Shown here one piece after another: positions 1 through 8,562 of a DNA stretch of 64,000 nucleotides. The position numbers were made by a program, and so were the translations under genes. The stretch spans positions 3,410,001-3,474,000 of the forward strand of contig NZ_CP044972.1 of NCBI RefSeq assembly GCF_010104355.1, in the 5' to 3' direction. How positions within the stretch are numbered: position 1 is the stretch's first letter; every line of letters starts with the position of its first letter. Source of the stretch: Hydrogenophaga sp. PBL-H3 (GTDB lineage Bacteria > Pseudomonadota > Gammaproteobacteria > Burkholderiales > Burkholderiaceae_C). The notes beneath the pieces are model-generated. The model was not told where the DNA came from and did no database searches. It saw nothing but the letters and a program-made list of their open reading frames with translations.

Positions 1-1
1 C

Positions 2-190
2 GGCACCATCGGCTTCAAGTGCGCGTCAGCCGAGCAGTTGCAGGCGTTTCACGACACGGCGGTGGCGCACGGTGGCGTGTCGGTTGAAGAGGCACCCGGC
101 CCGCGTGGCGGCCCATCGGGCAGCACGCACCTGGCCTATGTGCGCGACCCGGACGGCAACAAGCTCTGCGCCCTGTACCGCGTGCCATGA
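2..190 (+). CDS. VOC (glyoxalase-like) family protein, C-terminal part
   Basis: Only the last 62 codons are present, because the gene enters from the left edge. The frame is open from base 2 to a TGA at 188-190. The visible part ends in the pattern typical of the second beta-alpha-beta-beta-beta module of vicinal-oxygen-chelate proteins, with a segment reading YVRDPDGNKLCALYR just before the stop. In related small glyoxalase-like proteins this stretch carries the final metal or fold-defining position; here the usual Glu is replaced by Leu-Cys, so whether it binds metal is unclear. It converges with the alcohol dehydrogenase gene 9 bases away. The substrate cannot be inferred from this fragment. 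Confidence 0.75.
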   Translation, partial: GTIGFKCASAEQLQAFHDTAVAHGGVSVEEAPGPRGGPSGSTHLAYVRDPDGNKLCALYRVP

Positions 191-199
191 GACCCACGG

Positions 200-1297
200 T
201 CAGGGCTTGATCGCCACCTTCAACACGCCGTCGCGCTGGTTCGCAAACAGCTCGTAAGCGGCCACGATGTCGTCGAGCTTGAACTGGTGCGTGACCATCA
301 GGCCCAGGTCAATGCGGCCAGACGCCACCACGTTCATGAGCCGGCGCATGCGTTCCTTGCCGCCAGGACACAGCGCGGTGACGATGCGGTGGTCGCCCAG
401 GCCGGCGGCAAACGCCCCCAGGGGAATGGTGAGGTCGCTCGAATACACGCCCAGGCTGGAGAGCGTGCCGCCGGGTTTGAGCACGCGAAGCGCCGATTCG
501 AACGTGGTCTGCGTGCCCAGCGCTTCAATGGACGAGTCTGCGCCGCGCCCGCCGGTGATCTTCATGATCTCGTCGACCACGTCGCAGTTCTTGAAATTGA
601 GCGTGAGGTCGGCGCCCATCTTTTTCGCGATGCCCAGGCGGTGGTCGTTGCCGTCCACCGCGATGATGGTGGAGGCACCCAGCAGGCGCGCGCCGGCCGT
701 GGCACACAGGCCGATGGGCCCTTGCGCAAACACCACCACGGTGTCGCCGATGCGGATGTTGGCGTTCTCCGCGCCCTTGAAGCCGGTGGACATGATGTCG
801 GGGCACATCAGCACCTGCTCGTCGGTCAGGCCGTCGGGAATGGGCGCGAGGTTGGCCTGGGCGTCGGGCACCAGCACGTACTCGGCCTGGGTGCCGTCGA
901 TCAGGTTGCCAAAGCGCCAGCCCGCCGTGGCCTTGAAGCCGTGGCAGCCGCACAGGCCCTGGGGAATGAGGTAGCTGCCGTCTTGCGAGGGCGCGCCATC
1001 TTGCGCGGCGTACGAATTGAAGTTGGGGCAGATGGCCCCGGCAATCGCGCGCTGGCCTTCGGTGTAACCCTGCACGGCGCTGCCGAGTTTTTCGATCACG
1101 CCCACAGGCTCGTGGCCGATGGTCAGGCCCTTGGCCACCGGGTACTCACCCTTGAGGATGTGCACGTCGGTGCCGCAGATGGTGGTGGTGGTGATGCGGA
1201 TCAGCGCGTCGTTGGGGCCCACGTCGGGGATGGGTTTGTCCACCACCTCGATGCGGTTCTTCTCCACGAACACGGCGGCTTTCATCATGGTGGCCAT
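200..1297 (-). CDS. Zinc-dependent alcohol dehydrogenase (TbADH/CbADH-like)
   Basis: A 365-residue medium-chain dehydrogenase that should oxidise or reduce alcohols and aldehydes with NAD(P) in the cytoplasm. The catalytic-zinc ligands of the Clostridium/Thermoanaerobacter secondary-alcohol dehydrogenase type are visible: Cys in TTTICGTDVH, His in IGHEPVG and Asp in CPDIMSTGF. A Rossmann glycine motif follows in VVVFAQGPIGLCATAGA. The four-Cys structural zinc loop of horse-liver-type enzymes is absent, as in that subfamily. The reading frame continues upstream, but the ATG at 1297 is preceded by AGGAG with good spacing and begins the family homology, so the longer form is rejected. YdcH lies 37 bp upstream on the same strand. 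The exact substrate is unknown. Confidence 0.9.
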   Translation of the reverse strand: MATMMKAAVFVEKNRIEVVDKPIPDVGPNDALIRITTTTICGTDVHILKGEYPVAKGLTIGHEPVGVIEKLGSAVQGYTEGQRAIAGAICPNFNSYAAQDGAPSQDGSYLIPQGLCGCHGFKATAGWRFGNLIDGTQAEYVLVPDAQANLAPIPDGLTDEQVLMCPDIMSTGFKGAENANIRIGDTVVVFAQGPIGLCATAGARLLGASTIIAVDGNDHRLGIAKKMGADLTLNFKNCDVVDEIMKITGGRGADSSIEALGTQTTFESALRVLKPGGTLSSLGVYSSDLTIPLGAFAAGLGDHRIVTALCPGGKERMRRLMNVVASGRIDLGLMVTHQFKLDDIVAAYELFANQRDGVLKVAIKP

Positions 1298-1334
1298 GGG
1301 GTTCTCCTGAAACGGTTGAACAAGCCCGGCAGGC

Positions 1335-1553
1335 TCAGGCAGCGCTGGCTTTTTTGAGGATGGTGTAGAGCTCGTCCTTGAGCTGCAGCTTTTCGCGTTT
1401 GAGCGTTTCGATCTCGACGTTGGTCGCGATCTCCAGGCCGTCTTCCATGTTCTTGATCTTCTGGTCGAGCGCGTTGTGCTGGTCGAACAGGCGCGTGAAA
1501 TGATGGTCGTTGCCCTTGAGGCTGGTGATGAGTTCTCGGTACTCTGGAAACAT
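1335..1553 (-). CDS. YdcH/DUF465 family small protein
   Basis: A 72-residue, highly charged helical protein of the YdcH (DUF465) family. It begins MFPEYRELITSLKGND and carries the heptad-like centre HNALDQKIKNMEDG followed by EIETLKREKLQLKDEL, which is expected to form a short antiparallel coiled coil. The function of the family is not established. An AAGG ribosome site lies 8 bases before the ATG. It sits between the alcohol dehydrogenase downstream and a 200-bp gap upstream. The length matches the family. Confidence 0.88.
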   Translation of the reverse strand: MFPEYRELITSLKGNDHHFTRLFDQHNALDQKIKNMEDGLEIATNVEIETLKREKLQLKDELYTILKKASAA

Positions 1554-1753
1554 GGGTGTGCCTTTCGGTGAGCGCCGCAGGGATCGCGGACTTGAGGGGA
1601 TGTCTTGGCCTGGGTTTCAGTGTGGACCCGGGCGGGCCCATCGCTGTTGACGCAGGTCAAGCAAAACGCGACGTACCAGCTTGGCCGCGATGCGCCGCCG
1701 CATCTGTGCGCCAGCGCCCGGACCAGCAGAAGCCGGTTGAAAGCGCCGCCCGC

Positions 1754-1942
1754 TCAACCCGCCAGATTGCGAAACAGGTAACGCCCGAGCGCCAACCAGA
1801 AATCGCCGCCCGAGTGCTGCTGCCACACCAGGGAAATGTCGGCCAAAGCCTTGTGGAAGATCATGGAAACGAGCCCCAGCAGGCAGACGATGGCGGCAAT
1901 CTGCAGGGCGGTCTTGAAGCGTTCGTCGCTGTTGTGTTGCAT
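1754..1942 (-). CDS. Small single-pass membrane protein, function unknown
   Basis: A 62-residue predicted protein with one clear hydrophobic segment (about residues 12-30, ALQIAAIVCLLGLVSMIF). It starts 4 bases after the stop codon of the cytosine-deaminase-like gene on the same strand, so it is probably co-transcribed and translationally coupled. No domain is recognised. The tight spacing and the plausible membrane segment are the main support; it could be a conserved short protein of the order or a chance frame in GC-rich DNA. Confidence 0.5.
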   Translation of the reverse strand: MQHNSDERFKTALQIAAIVCLLGLVSMIFHKALADISLVWQQHSGGDFWLALGRYLFRNLAG

Positions 1943-1946
1943 GGGT

Positions 1947-3215
1947 TCAGTGCTTGGGCAAGTTGTCCATTCGGCCAGGCAAATTCAGGCGCGCGGTCGT
2001 CGGTGGTGTCTCTGAGAGCAGTTGTCCTTTGCGCCAAACCTTCAGCCGCGTGGCGCGCAGGCGGATCGCTTCGATCGGGTCGCGTGCCTGCAGCAGCACG
2101 AAGCTGGCATCACAGCCCGCCGCTATGCCGTAGCCATCCAATCCCATCACCTTCGCCGCGTTCGTCGTCACCGCCTCGAAACATTGGCGCATGCCGGCCT
2201 GGCTGGTCATCTGCGCCACGTGCAGACCCATGTGGGCCACCTCCAGCATGTCGCCACTGCCCAGCGAATACCAGGGGTCCATCACGCAGTCGTGGCCAAA
2301 GGCCACCGTCACGCCAGCGGCCATGAGCTCGGGCACGCGCGTCATGCCACGGCGTTTGGGGTAGGTGTCGTGCCGGCCCTGCAGCGTGATGTTGATGAGC
2401 GGATTGGCCACGGCGCTCACGCCGGCTTCGGCAATCAGGGGGATCAGCTTGGAAACAAAGTAGTTGTCCATGCTGTGCATGGAGGTGAGATGCGAGCCGT
2501 TGACGCGACCCTGCAAGCCCAGGCGCTGCGCCTCGAAGGCCAGGGTCTCGATGTGGCGCGAGAGCGGGTCGTCGCTTTCGTCGCAGTGCATGTCCACCGG
2601 CAGGCCGCGCTCGGCGGCGAGTTCGCACAGCAGCTTCACGCTGGCGGTGCCCTCCTGGTACGTGCGCTCGAAATGCGGGATGCCGCCGACCACGTCCACG
2701 CCCAGGTCGAGTGCGCGCTTCAACTTGTCCAGCCCTCCGGGGGAGCGCAACACGCCATCCTGCGGAAAGGCGACGAGCTGCACGTCGAGGTAGGGCGACA
2801 TGCGTCGCTTGGCTTCCAGCATGGCGCGCACCGGCAGCAGGCTCGGATCGCTGGTGTCCACGTGGCTGCGGATGGCCAGCAGGCCCTTGGCCACGGCCCA
2901 GTCGCCATAGGCGAGCGCGCGCTCCACCAGCGCTTCTTCGGTCAGCAGGGGCTTGAGCTCGCCCCACAACGCAATGCCTTCGAGCAACGTGCCGCTCTGG
3001 TTCACGCGCGGCAGGCCGTAGCTGAGCGTGGCGTCCATGTGGAAGTGGGGGTCGCAAAACGGCGGCGTGAGCAACTGGCCTTCGGCGTCCAGCAGTTCGT
3101 GGGCCGGTGCGTTCAAGCCGGCAGCCACTTCAACGATGCACCCGCCCTGCACGGCCACGCCCATGTCGGTGCGGCCGTCGGGCAGGGTGGCGTGGGTGAT
3201 CAGCAGGTCCAGCAT
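1947..3215 (-). CDS. codA: Cytosine deaminase family amidohydrolase (CodA-like, Asp-to-Cys variant)
   Basis: A 422-residue metal-dependent amidohydrolase closely resembling E. coli CodA, which hydrolyses cytosine to uracil and ammonia. The metal and catalytic residues are in place with a constant offset of four: His57 and His59 (PHFHMD), His210 and Glu213 (MHCDESDD), His242 (SHLTSMHS) and Asp309 (FGHDC). The residue that is Asp314 in E. coli CodA and contacts the pyrimidine ring is Cys310 here. The substrate may therefore be a bulkier pyrimidine such as 5-methylcytosine rather than cytosine. The ATG at 3215 has GAGGTGA upstream. A small membrane protein follows 4 bases downstream. No permease gene of the CodB type is adjacent. 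Confidence 0.85.
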   Translation of the reverse strand: MLDLLITHATLPDGRTDMGVAVQGGCIVEVAAGLNAPAHELLDAEGQLLTPPFCDPHFHMDATLSYGLPRVNQSGTLLEGIALWGELKPLLTEEALVERALAYGDWAVAKGLLAIRSHVDTSDPSLLPVRAMLEAKRRMSPYLDVQLVAFPQDGVLRSPGGLDKLKRALDLGVDVVGGIPHFERTYQEGTASVKLLCELAAERGLPVDMHCDESDDPLSRHIETLAFEAQRLGLQGRVNGSHLTSMHSMDNYFVSKLIPLIAEAGVSAVANPLINITLQGRHDTYPKRRGMTRVPELMAAGVTVAFGHDCVMDPWYSLGSGDMLEVAHMGLHVAQMTSQAGMRQCFEAVTTNAAKVMGLDGYGIAAGCDASFVLLQARDPIEAIRLRATRLKVWRKGQLLSETPPTTARLNLPGRMDNLPKH

Positions 3216-3386
3216 CGGCGTTCACCTCGGCGGTCGGGTTTCGTGAGGCTCTGAGGATAAGCGGCGCACAGGAATTCGGCAGGCCGCTGCGCGGCTCGCC
3301 GAGTACGCCCTCCATAATCGAACGCAACACCGGCCCGCACCGGAGGAAGCAGCACCCACCACCCCATCCGCAGAAAGGCCCCGCCG

Positions 3387-5081
3387 ATGCCGCACGACGT
3401 CAGCCTGATCGCCACCATCGCAGCGGGTTTCGGCCTGGCGATGGTCTTCGGGTACATCGCGGTGCGCCTGCGCATGCCGCCCCTGGTGGGCTATCTGCTG
3501 GCGGGCATCGTCATCAGCCCGGCCACCCCGGGTTTCGTGGCCGACGTGGGACTGGCCAGTCAGCTGGCCGAGATCGGCGTGATGCTGCTGATGTTCGGTG
3601 TGGGCCTGCACTTCTCGATCAACGACCTCATGGCCGTGCGCCGCATCGCCGTGCCGGGCGCCATCGTGCAGATCGGCGTGGCCACCTTGCTGGGCATCGG
3701 CCTGTCGCACTTCTGGGGCTGGAGCCTGGCCGGCTCGCTGGTCTTCGGCCTGTGTCTGTCGGTGGCGAGCACCGTGGTGCTGTTGCGTGCGCTGGAAGCC
3801 AAGGGCCTGCTGAAATCCATCAACGGTCAGATCGCCGTGGGCTGGCTGGTGGTGGAAGACCTGGTCATGGTGATGGTGCTGGTGTTGCTGCCGGCGCTGG
3901 CCGGTGTCATTGCACCGGCCGAGGGCGTGGCCGCCACACAGGGCAGCGACATCTGGCAAGCGGTGGGCATCACGCTGGCCAAGGTCACGGCCTTCATCGT
4001 GCTCATGCTGGTGGTGGGGCGCCGCCTCCTGCCCAAGGCGCTGTGGTGGGTGGCGCGCACCGGCTCACAGGAGCTGTTCACACTGAGCGTGGTGGCCGTG
4101 GCGGTGGGCGTGGCCTTTGGCGCGGGCAAGCTGTTCGACGTGTCCTTCGCACTGGGCGCCTTCTTCGCCGGCATGATGATGCGGGAGTCCGAGTTCAGCC
4201 ACCGCGCGGCCGACGAATCGTTGCCGCTGCGCGATGCGTTTGCCGTGCTGTTCTTCGTGTCGGTGGGCATGTTGTTCGATCCCGCCGTGGTGTGGAACGA
4301 GCCGCTCAAGCTGCTCGCGGTGGTCGCCATCATCTTGCTGGGCAAGACGCTCGCGGCGGTTGCGCTGGTGCTGCTGTTTCGGTACCCGCTCAACACCGCA
4401 CTCACGGTGGGTGTGAGCCTGGCGCAGATCGGCGAGTTCTCCTTCATCCTGGCGGGTCTGGGTGTGGCGCTGAAGCTGATGCCGGTGGAAGGCCAGAGCC
4501 TGGTGCTGGCGGGTGCGCTCATTTCCATCGCCGCCAACTCCGCGCTGTTCTCGGCGGTGGAACCCCTGCAGGCCTGGGTGCGCAAGCGCTCGGCCTACGC
4601 CCGCAAGCTGGAAGCACGCGACGACCCGCTGGCCGAGTTGCCCGCGTCCACCCACGAGTCGCTGCTGGCCCGCCAGGTGGTGCTGGTCGGCCATGGCCGC
4701 GTGGGCCAGCGCATCGCGCAGACGCTGCGCGAGCAACACATTCCCTTCGTGGTAGCCGAGGAAAACCGGGAGATCGTCGACGCGCTGCGCAAGGACGGCA
4801 TCGCGGCTGTCAGCGGTGATGCGTCCACGCCCGAGGTCCTGATACAGGCGCACATTGCCCGGGCGGCTGTGCTGGTGATCACGATCCCCGACACCATGAG
4901 CGTGCGCAAGATGGTGGAGATTGCGCGCACGCTCAACCCCGAGATCGATGTGATCCTGCGCACGCACAACGAAGAAGAAGCCGCGCTGCTGAAGAGCGAG
5001 AGTCTGGGCACTGTGTTTCTGGGCGACACCGAACTGGCGCGCGGCATGGCAGCGCACGTGTTGCTGCAATTCAAACGCTGA
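3387..5081 (+). CDS. Kef/CPA2-type cation:proton antiporter with TrkA-N domain
   Basis: A 564-residue inner-membrane transporter of the CPA2 family, similar to E. coli YbaL and KefB/C, expected to exchange K+ or Na+ for protons. Residues 1 to about 385 form a dozen hydrophobic segments (for example MPPLVGYLLAGIVISPATPG). A cytoplasmic RCK/TrkA-N domain follows from about residue 425, with the nucleotide-binding motif VVLVGHGRVGQRIAQ and an acidic residue in VVAEENRE. The gene starts divergently from the cytosine-deaminase homologue with a 170-bp shared upstream region. The DUF1653 protein follows 8 bp after the stop, suggesting co-transcription. No KefF/KefG partner gene is seen. Confidence 0.93.
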   Translation: MPHDVSLIATIAAGFGLAMVFGYIAVRLRMPPLVGYLLAGIVISPATPGFVADVGLASQLAEIGVMLLMFGVGLHFSINDLMAVRRIAVPGAIVQIGVATLLGIGLSHFWGWSLAGSLVFGLCLSVASTVVLLRALEAKGLLKSINGQIAVGWLVVEDLVMVMVLVLLPALAGVIAPAEGVAATQGSDIWQAVGITLAKVTAFIVLMLVVGRRLLPKALWWVARTGSQELFTLSVVAVAVGVAFGAGKLFDVSFALGAFFAGMMMRESEFSHRAADESLPLRDAFAVLFFVSVGMLFDPAVVWNEPLKLLAVVAIILLGKTLAAVALVLLFRYPLNTALTVGVSLAQIGEFSFILAGLGVALKLMPVEGQSLVLAGALISIAANSALFSAVEPLQAWVRKRSAYARKLEARDDPLAELPASTHESLLARQVVLVGHGRVGQRIAQTLREQHIPFVVAEENREIVDALRKDGIAAVSGDASTPEVLIQAHIARAAVLVITIPDTMSVRKMVEIARTLNPEIDVILRTHNEEEAALLKSESLGTVFLGDTELARGMAAHVLLQFKR

Positions 5082-5089
5082 CATCCGCG

Positions 5090-5578
5090 ATGACCGACAA
5101 CGACCTGCCCCCGCTGAACCCCACCGCACCCGGCCTCTACCGCCACTACAAGGGCGGCTGGTACGAGGTGCTCGACACTGTGCGCTGCAGCGAGACCCTG
5201 CAGGGCATGACGCTGTACCGCGCGCTCTACGGCGGATGGGGCCAGTGGGTGCGTCCAGCGGCCATGTTTGGCGAGACAGGGGAATTTGAAGGCCGCACAC
5301 AGCCCCGCTTCGTGCGCCACGACCCGGCCCAGGTGCCGCTGGCCGACCTGCCCACCGCACAAGCCCTGGTGGCCCACCTGCGCGGCCTGGCGCAGCGCCA
5401 GGGCATGCACCTGGATGCGGCCCTGCGCCCGCCCCCGCCCGAGCCCTCCACCTGCTGCGGGCGCGGTTGCAACGGCTGCGTGTGGGAAGGCTTTTACGAG
5501 GCCCTGCACCACTGGCGCACGGACGCGCTGGGCTTGCTCAAAACAGCGACTGCTGGCCCTGCAGGCTCGCCGGCCTGA
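5090..5578 (+). CDS. DUF1653 plus oxidoreductase-like (CCxxxCxxC) two-domain protein
   Basis: A 162-residue protein made of two short known domains. The N-terminal part (PGLYRHYKGGWYEVLDTVR, then MTLYRALYGG and WVRPAAMF) is a DUF1653 module. The C-terminal part, from about residue 115, matches the oxidoreductase-like N-terminal domain with PPPPEPSTCCGRGCNGCVWE. These four Cys are likely to bind a metal or undergo redox change. Neither domain has an established reaction. It begins 8 bp after the antiporter stop and overlaps the convergent radical-SAM gene by 41 bp at its 3' end. Confidence 0.8.
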   Translation: MTDNDLPPLNPTAPGLYRHYKGGWYEVLDTVRCSETLQGMTLYRALYGGWGQWVRPAAMFGETGEFEGRTQPRFVRHDPAQVPLADLPTAQALVAHLRGLAQRQGMHLDAALRPPPPEPSTCCGRGCNGCVWEGFYEALHHWRTDALGLLKTATAGPAGSPA

Positions 5579-6632
5579 ACAGCGTGGTTTTTAGCGGCTC
5601 GCGTTCGCGCGCGTAGCCCAGGCGGTCGCAGGTTTTATCGAAGCGCTGGCGGATCAGGTCGGCCCACACGCCGCTGCCTTTCATGCGTTGCGCGAAGTCG
5701 GCGTTGTAGTCGCGCCCGCCGCGCATCTCCTGCACGCGGGCCATCACACGCGCGGCGCGGTCCGGGTAGTGCAGCTCCAGCCACTGCCGAAACATGGGGC
5801 TCAACTCATGCGGCAGGCGCAGCACGGTGTAGAAGGCGCGCCGGGCGCCGGCCTCATGCGCCGCCTCCAGCACCTGCTCCATGTCGTCGTTGATGAACGG
5901 AATCTGCGGCGCCACGCTCACGCCCACCGGAATGCCAGCCTCGGCCAGCGTGCGGATGGTGCGCAGCCGGCGGTGGGGCGCGGCCGCGCGGGGCTCCAGC
6001 AGGCGGGTGAGTTTGGCGTCCAGCGAGGTGATGGTCACGTACACCGCCGCCAGACCCTGCGCAGCCATGGGCGCGAGCAGGTCGATGTCGCGCTCCACAC
6101 CGCTGCCCTTGGTGACGATGGCCAGCGGGTGCCGTGTGTCGACCAGCACCTGCAACACACCGCGCATGAGGCGCAGTTCCCGCTCAACGGGTTGATAGGC
6201 GTCGGTAACGGTGCCGATGGCGAGCAGCTCGGGCACATGGCGCGGACTGGCCAGTTCGCGCTGCAGCACCTGCGCGATGTTGCGTTTGGCGATCAGCTTC
6301 GTTTCGAAGTCGATGCCCGGCGAGAGGTTGAGGTAGCTGTGGCTGGGACGCGCGTAGCAGTACACGCAGCCGTGTTCGCAACCCCGGTACGGGTTGAGGC
6401 CCAGGCGAAAGCCGATGTCGGGCGAGTCGTTGTGGGTGATGGCGCTCTTCGCGTCCTCGAAGCTCACCTCGGTGGCCGGCGGTGGTGCCTCATCGCGCGC
6501 CCGCAACGCGTCGTCGAGCGCACCCCAGCCGTCGTCGAACGCCTCGCGGGCGTCGCGCTCGAAGCGGTGCGGCTGGTGCTGGGCCAGCCCGCGGCCCTTG
6601 ATGGCCTGCAATGGAATGTGGGCAGTGGACAT
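5538..6632 (-). CDS. PA0069-family radical SAM protein (Rv2578c/SplB-like)
   Basis: A 364-residue radical S-adenosylmethionine enzyme. The [4Fe-4S] motif C-x3-C-x2-C is visible in YRGCEHGCVYCYARPSH, followed by the region YLNLSPGIDFETKL typical of the PA0069/Rv2578c subgroup, which is related to spore photoproduct lyase. The reaction of this subgroup is not known to me. The start at 6632 (MSTAHIPLQAIKGRG) is preferred over one six codons upstream because family members begin near the KGRG motif. Its 3' end overlaps the convergent DUF1653 gene by 41 bp. Confidence 0.88.
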   Translation of the reverse strand: MSTAHIPLQAIKGRGLAQHQPHRFERDAREAFDDGWGALDDALRARDEAPPPATEVSFEDAKSAITHNDSPDIGFRLGLNPYRGCEHGCVYCYARPSHSYLNLSPGIDFETKLIAKRNIAQVLQRELASPRHVPELLAIGTVTDAYQPVERELRLMRGVLQVLVDTRHPLAIVTKGSGVERDIDLLAPMAAQGLAAVYVTITSLDAKLTRLLEPRAAAPHRRLRTIRTLAEAGIPVGVSVAPQIPFINDDMEQVLEAAHEAGARRAFYTVLRLPHELSPMFRQWLELHYPDRAARVMARVQEMRGGRDYNADFAQRMKGSGVWADLIRQRFDKTCDRLGYAREREPLKTTLFRPASLQGQQSLF

Positions 6633-6702
6633 GGAGCAAACACTGTACACAGATACAGCCTAGAATCCACCCTCTTTTTCATCCACCTTCCGTGGAGCTC
6701 CC

Positions 6703-7668
6703 ATGTCTTCAACTCCAGCCAGCCCCGGCAGCGAGGCCATCGTCTCCGTGCGCGGCGTCAGCAAAACCTACGCCGGTGGTTTCCAGGCCCTCAAGCGGGT
6801 CGACCTCGACATCCGCCGCGGCGAGATCTTTGCCTTGCTGGGCCCCAACGGCGCCGGCAAGACCACGCTGATCAGCGTCATCTGCGGCATGACCAACGCC
6901 ACCGAAGGCACGGTGGTGGCCGACGGCCATGACACCGTGCGCGACTACCGCCAGGCGCGTGAGGCCATCGGCCTGGTGCCACAGGAACTGCACACCGATT
7001 CGTTTGAAACCGTGTGGGCCACGGTGAGTTTCAGCCGTGGCCTCTTCGGCAAGGCACCCGATCCGGCCTACATCGAGAAGATCCTCAAGGACCTCTCGCT
7101 CTGGGACAAGAAGGACAACAAGATCATGGCGCTCTCGGGCGGTATGAAGCGCCGCGTGCTCATTGCCAAGGCGCTCTCGCACGAGCCCAAGATACTTTTT
7201 CTGGACGAACCGAGCGCGGGCGTGGACGTGGAACTGCGACACGACATGTGGCGCATGGTGCGCGAGCTGCGCGAAGCGGGCACCACCATCATTCTCACCA
7301 CGCACTACATCGAAGAAGCCGAAGACATGGCCGACCGCATCGGCGTGATCCGCAAGGGGGAGCTGATCGTGGTGGAAGACAAACACGTGCTCATGCGCAA
7401 GCTGGGCAAGAAGCAGCTCACGCTCACGCTGCAGCAGACCATCACCAGCGTGCCCGACGCGCTGGCTTCGTGGGCGCTGGAGATCACCGAGAGTGGTCAC
7501 GCCCTCACCTACACCTTCGACGCACAGAAGGACGACACCGGCATCGCCGAGCTGCTGCGCGCGCTGGGCGAGCACGGCATCCACTTCAAGGACCTGCGCT
7601 CCAGCGAGAGTTCGCTCGAAGACATCTTTGTCAGCCTGGTCCATGAACAGAAAGAGGTCGTGGCATGA
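6703..7668 (+). CDS. ABC transporter ATP-binding protein (YadG-like)
   Basis: A 321-residue ABC ATPase for a drug- or polysaccharide-type exporter similar to E. coli YadGH. It shows Walker A (GPNGAGKTT), Q-loop (GLVPQEL), signature (LSGGMKRR), Walker B ([12 protein letters not shown]) and H-loop ([15 protein letters not shown]). The last 80 residues form a short accessory domain as in YadG. A GGAG site precedes the ATG. The permease start codon overlaps its stop in ATGA, so the two are translationally coupled and form a two-gene transporter. The substrate is unknown. Confidence 0.93.
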   Translation: MSSTPASPGSEAIVSVRGVSKTYAGGFQALKRVDLDIRRGEIFALLGPNGAGKTTLISVICGMTNATEGTVVADGHDTVRDYRQAREAIGLVPQELHTDSFETVWATVSFSRGLFGKAPDPAYIEKILKDLSLWDKKDNKIMALSGGMKRRVLIAKALSHEPKILFLDEPSAGVDVELRHDMWRMVRELREAGTTIILTTHYIEEAEDMADRIGVIRKGELIVVEDKHVLMRKLGKKQLTLTLQQTITSVPDALASWALEITESGHALTYTFDAQKDDTGIAELLRALGEHGIHFKDLRSSESSLEDIFVSLVHEQKEVVA

Positions 7669-8426
7669 ACTTTCACGCCGTGCGGGCCATTTACCAGTTT
7701 GAAATGAACCGCGCCTTGCGCACCTGGGCGCAAAGCATCATCGCGCCGGTGCTCAGCACCTCGCTGTACTTCATCGTCTTCGGCTCGGCCATCGGCTCGC
7801 GCATGGGCAACATCGACGGTGTGAGCTACGGCGCTTACATCATCCCCGGCCTGCTCATGCTCTCGCTGCTGAGCGAGAGCATTTCCAACGCGGCCTTCGG
7901 CATCTACATGCCCAAATGGTCCGGCACCATCTACGAACTGCTGAGTGCGCCGGTGAACTGGGTCGAGGTGCTGCTGGGCTATGTGGGCGCGGCGGCCACC
8001 AAGAGCCTCACGCTGGGTCTGCTGATCCTGCTGACAGCGCGCGCCTTTGTGCCGTACGAGGTGGCGCACCCGGTGTGGATGGTGGGCTTCCTTGTGCTCA
8101 CCGCCGTCACTTTCTGCCTGTTCGGTTTCATCATCGGCCTGTGGGCCGACAGCTTCCAGAAACTTCAGGTGATCCCGCTGCTCATCATCACGCCGCTCAC
8201 CTTCCTGGGCGGTGCGTTCTACAGCATCAACATGCTGCCTCCGGTGTGGCAGACGGTGTCGCTGTTCAACCCCGTTGTCTACCTCATCAGCGGTCTGCGC
8301 TGGGCCTTCTACGGCGTAGCCGACGTGCACATCGCCGTGAGCACGGGCATGACGCTGGCGTTCATGGCGGTGTGCCTGGCGGTGGTGTGGTGGGTCTTCA
8401 AGACGGGTTGGAAGATCCGGCGCTGA
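7665..8426 (+). CDS. ABC-2 type transporter permease (YadH-like)
   Basis: A 253-residue membrane protein of the ABC-2 family, with about six hydrophobic segments and the conserved stretch [19 protein letters not shown] near residue 180. It starts inside the stop codon of the ATPase gene (4-nt overlap). Together they should form a homodimeric exporter in the inner membrane. The length and the LRWAFYG motif after the last hairpin match YadH-type permeases. No accessory periplasmic or outer-membrane component is nearby. Confidence 0.92.
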   Translation: MNFHAVRAIYQFEMNRALRTWAQSIIAPVLSTSLYFIVFGSAIGSRMGNIDGVSYGAYIIPGLLMLSLLSESISNAAFGIYMPKWSGTIYELLSAPVNWVEVLLGYVGAAATKSLTLGLLILLTARAFVPYEVAHPVWMVGFLVLTAVTFCLFGFIIGLWADSFQKLQVIPLLIITPLTFLGGAFYSINMLPPVWQTVSLFNPVVYLISGLRWAFYGVADVHIAVSTGMTLAFMAVCLAVVWWVFKTGWKIRR

Positions 8427-8562
8427 TCGTCGCTGCCGGCCGGTGTCGCACCGGGCACCGGCGCGGGCCAACCGCCATTCAGGAAATGGCACACTTGACA
8501 CCCCCCAGGGCATGGGAACCCCATGCCTGTTCACTGCCACCTTCCCTCTGGAGACAAGTTCA

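Noticed and set aside
287..1357. A 356-codon plus-strand frame opposite the alcohol dehydrogenase
   Set aside because: Its product is His/Ala/Gly-rich without family features; the minus strand encodes a standard dehydrogenase.
2022..3254. A 410-codon plus-strand frame opposite the cytosine deaminase homologue
   Set aside because: Same reason: antisense shadow of a well-conserved enzyme.
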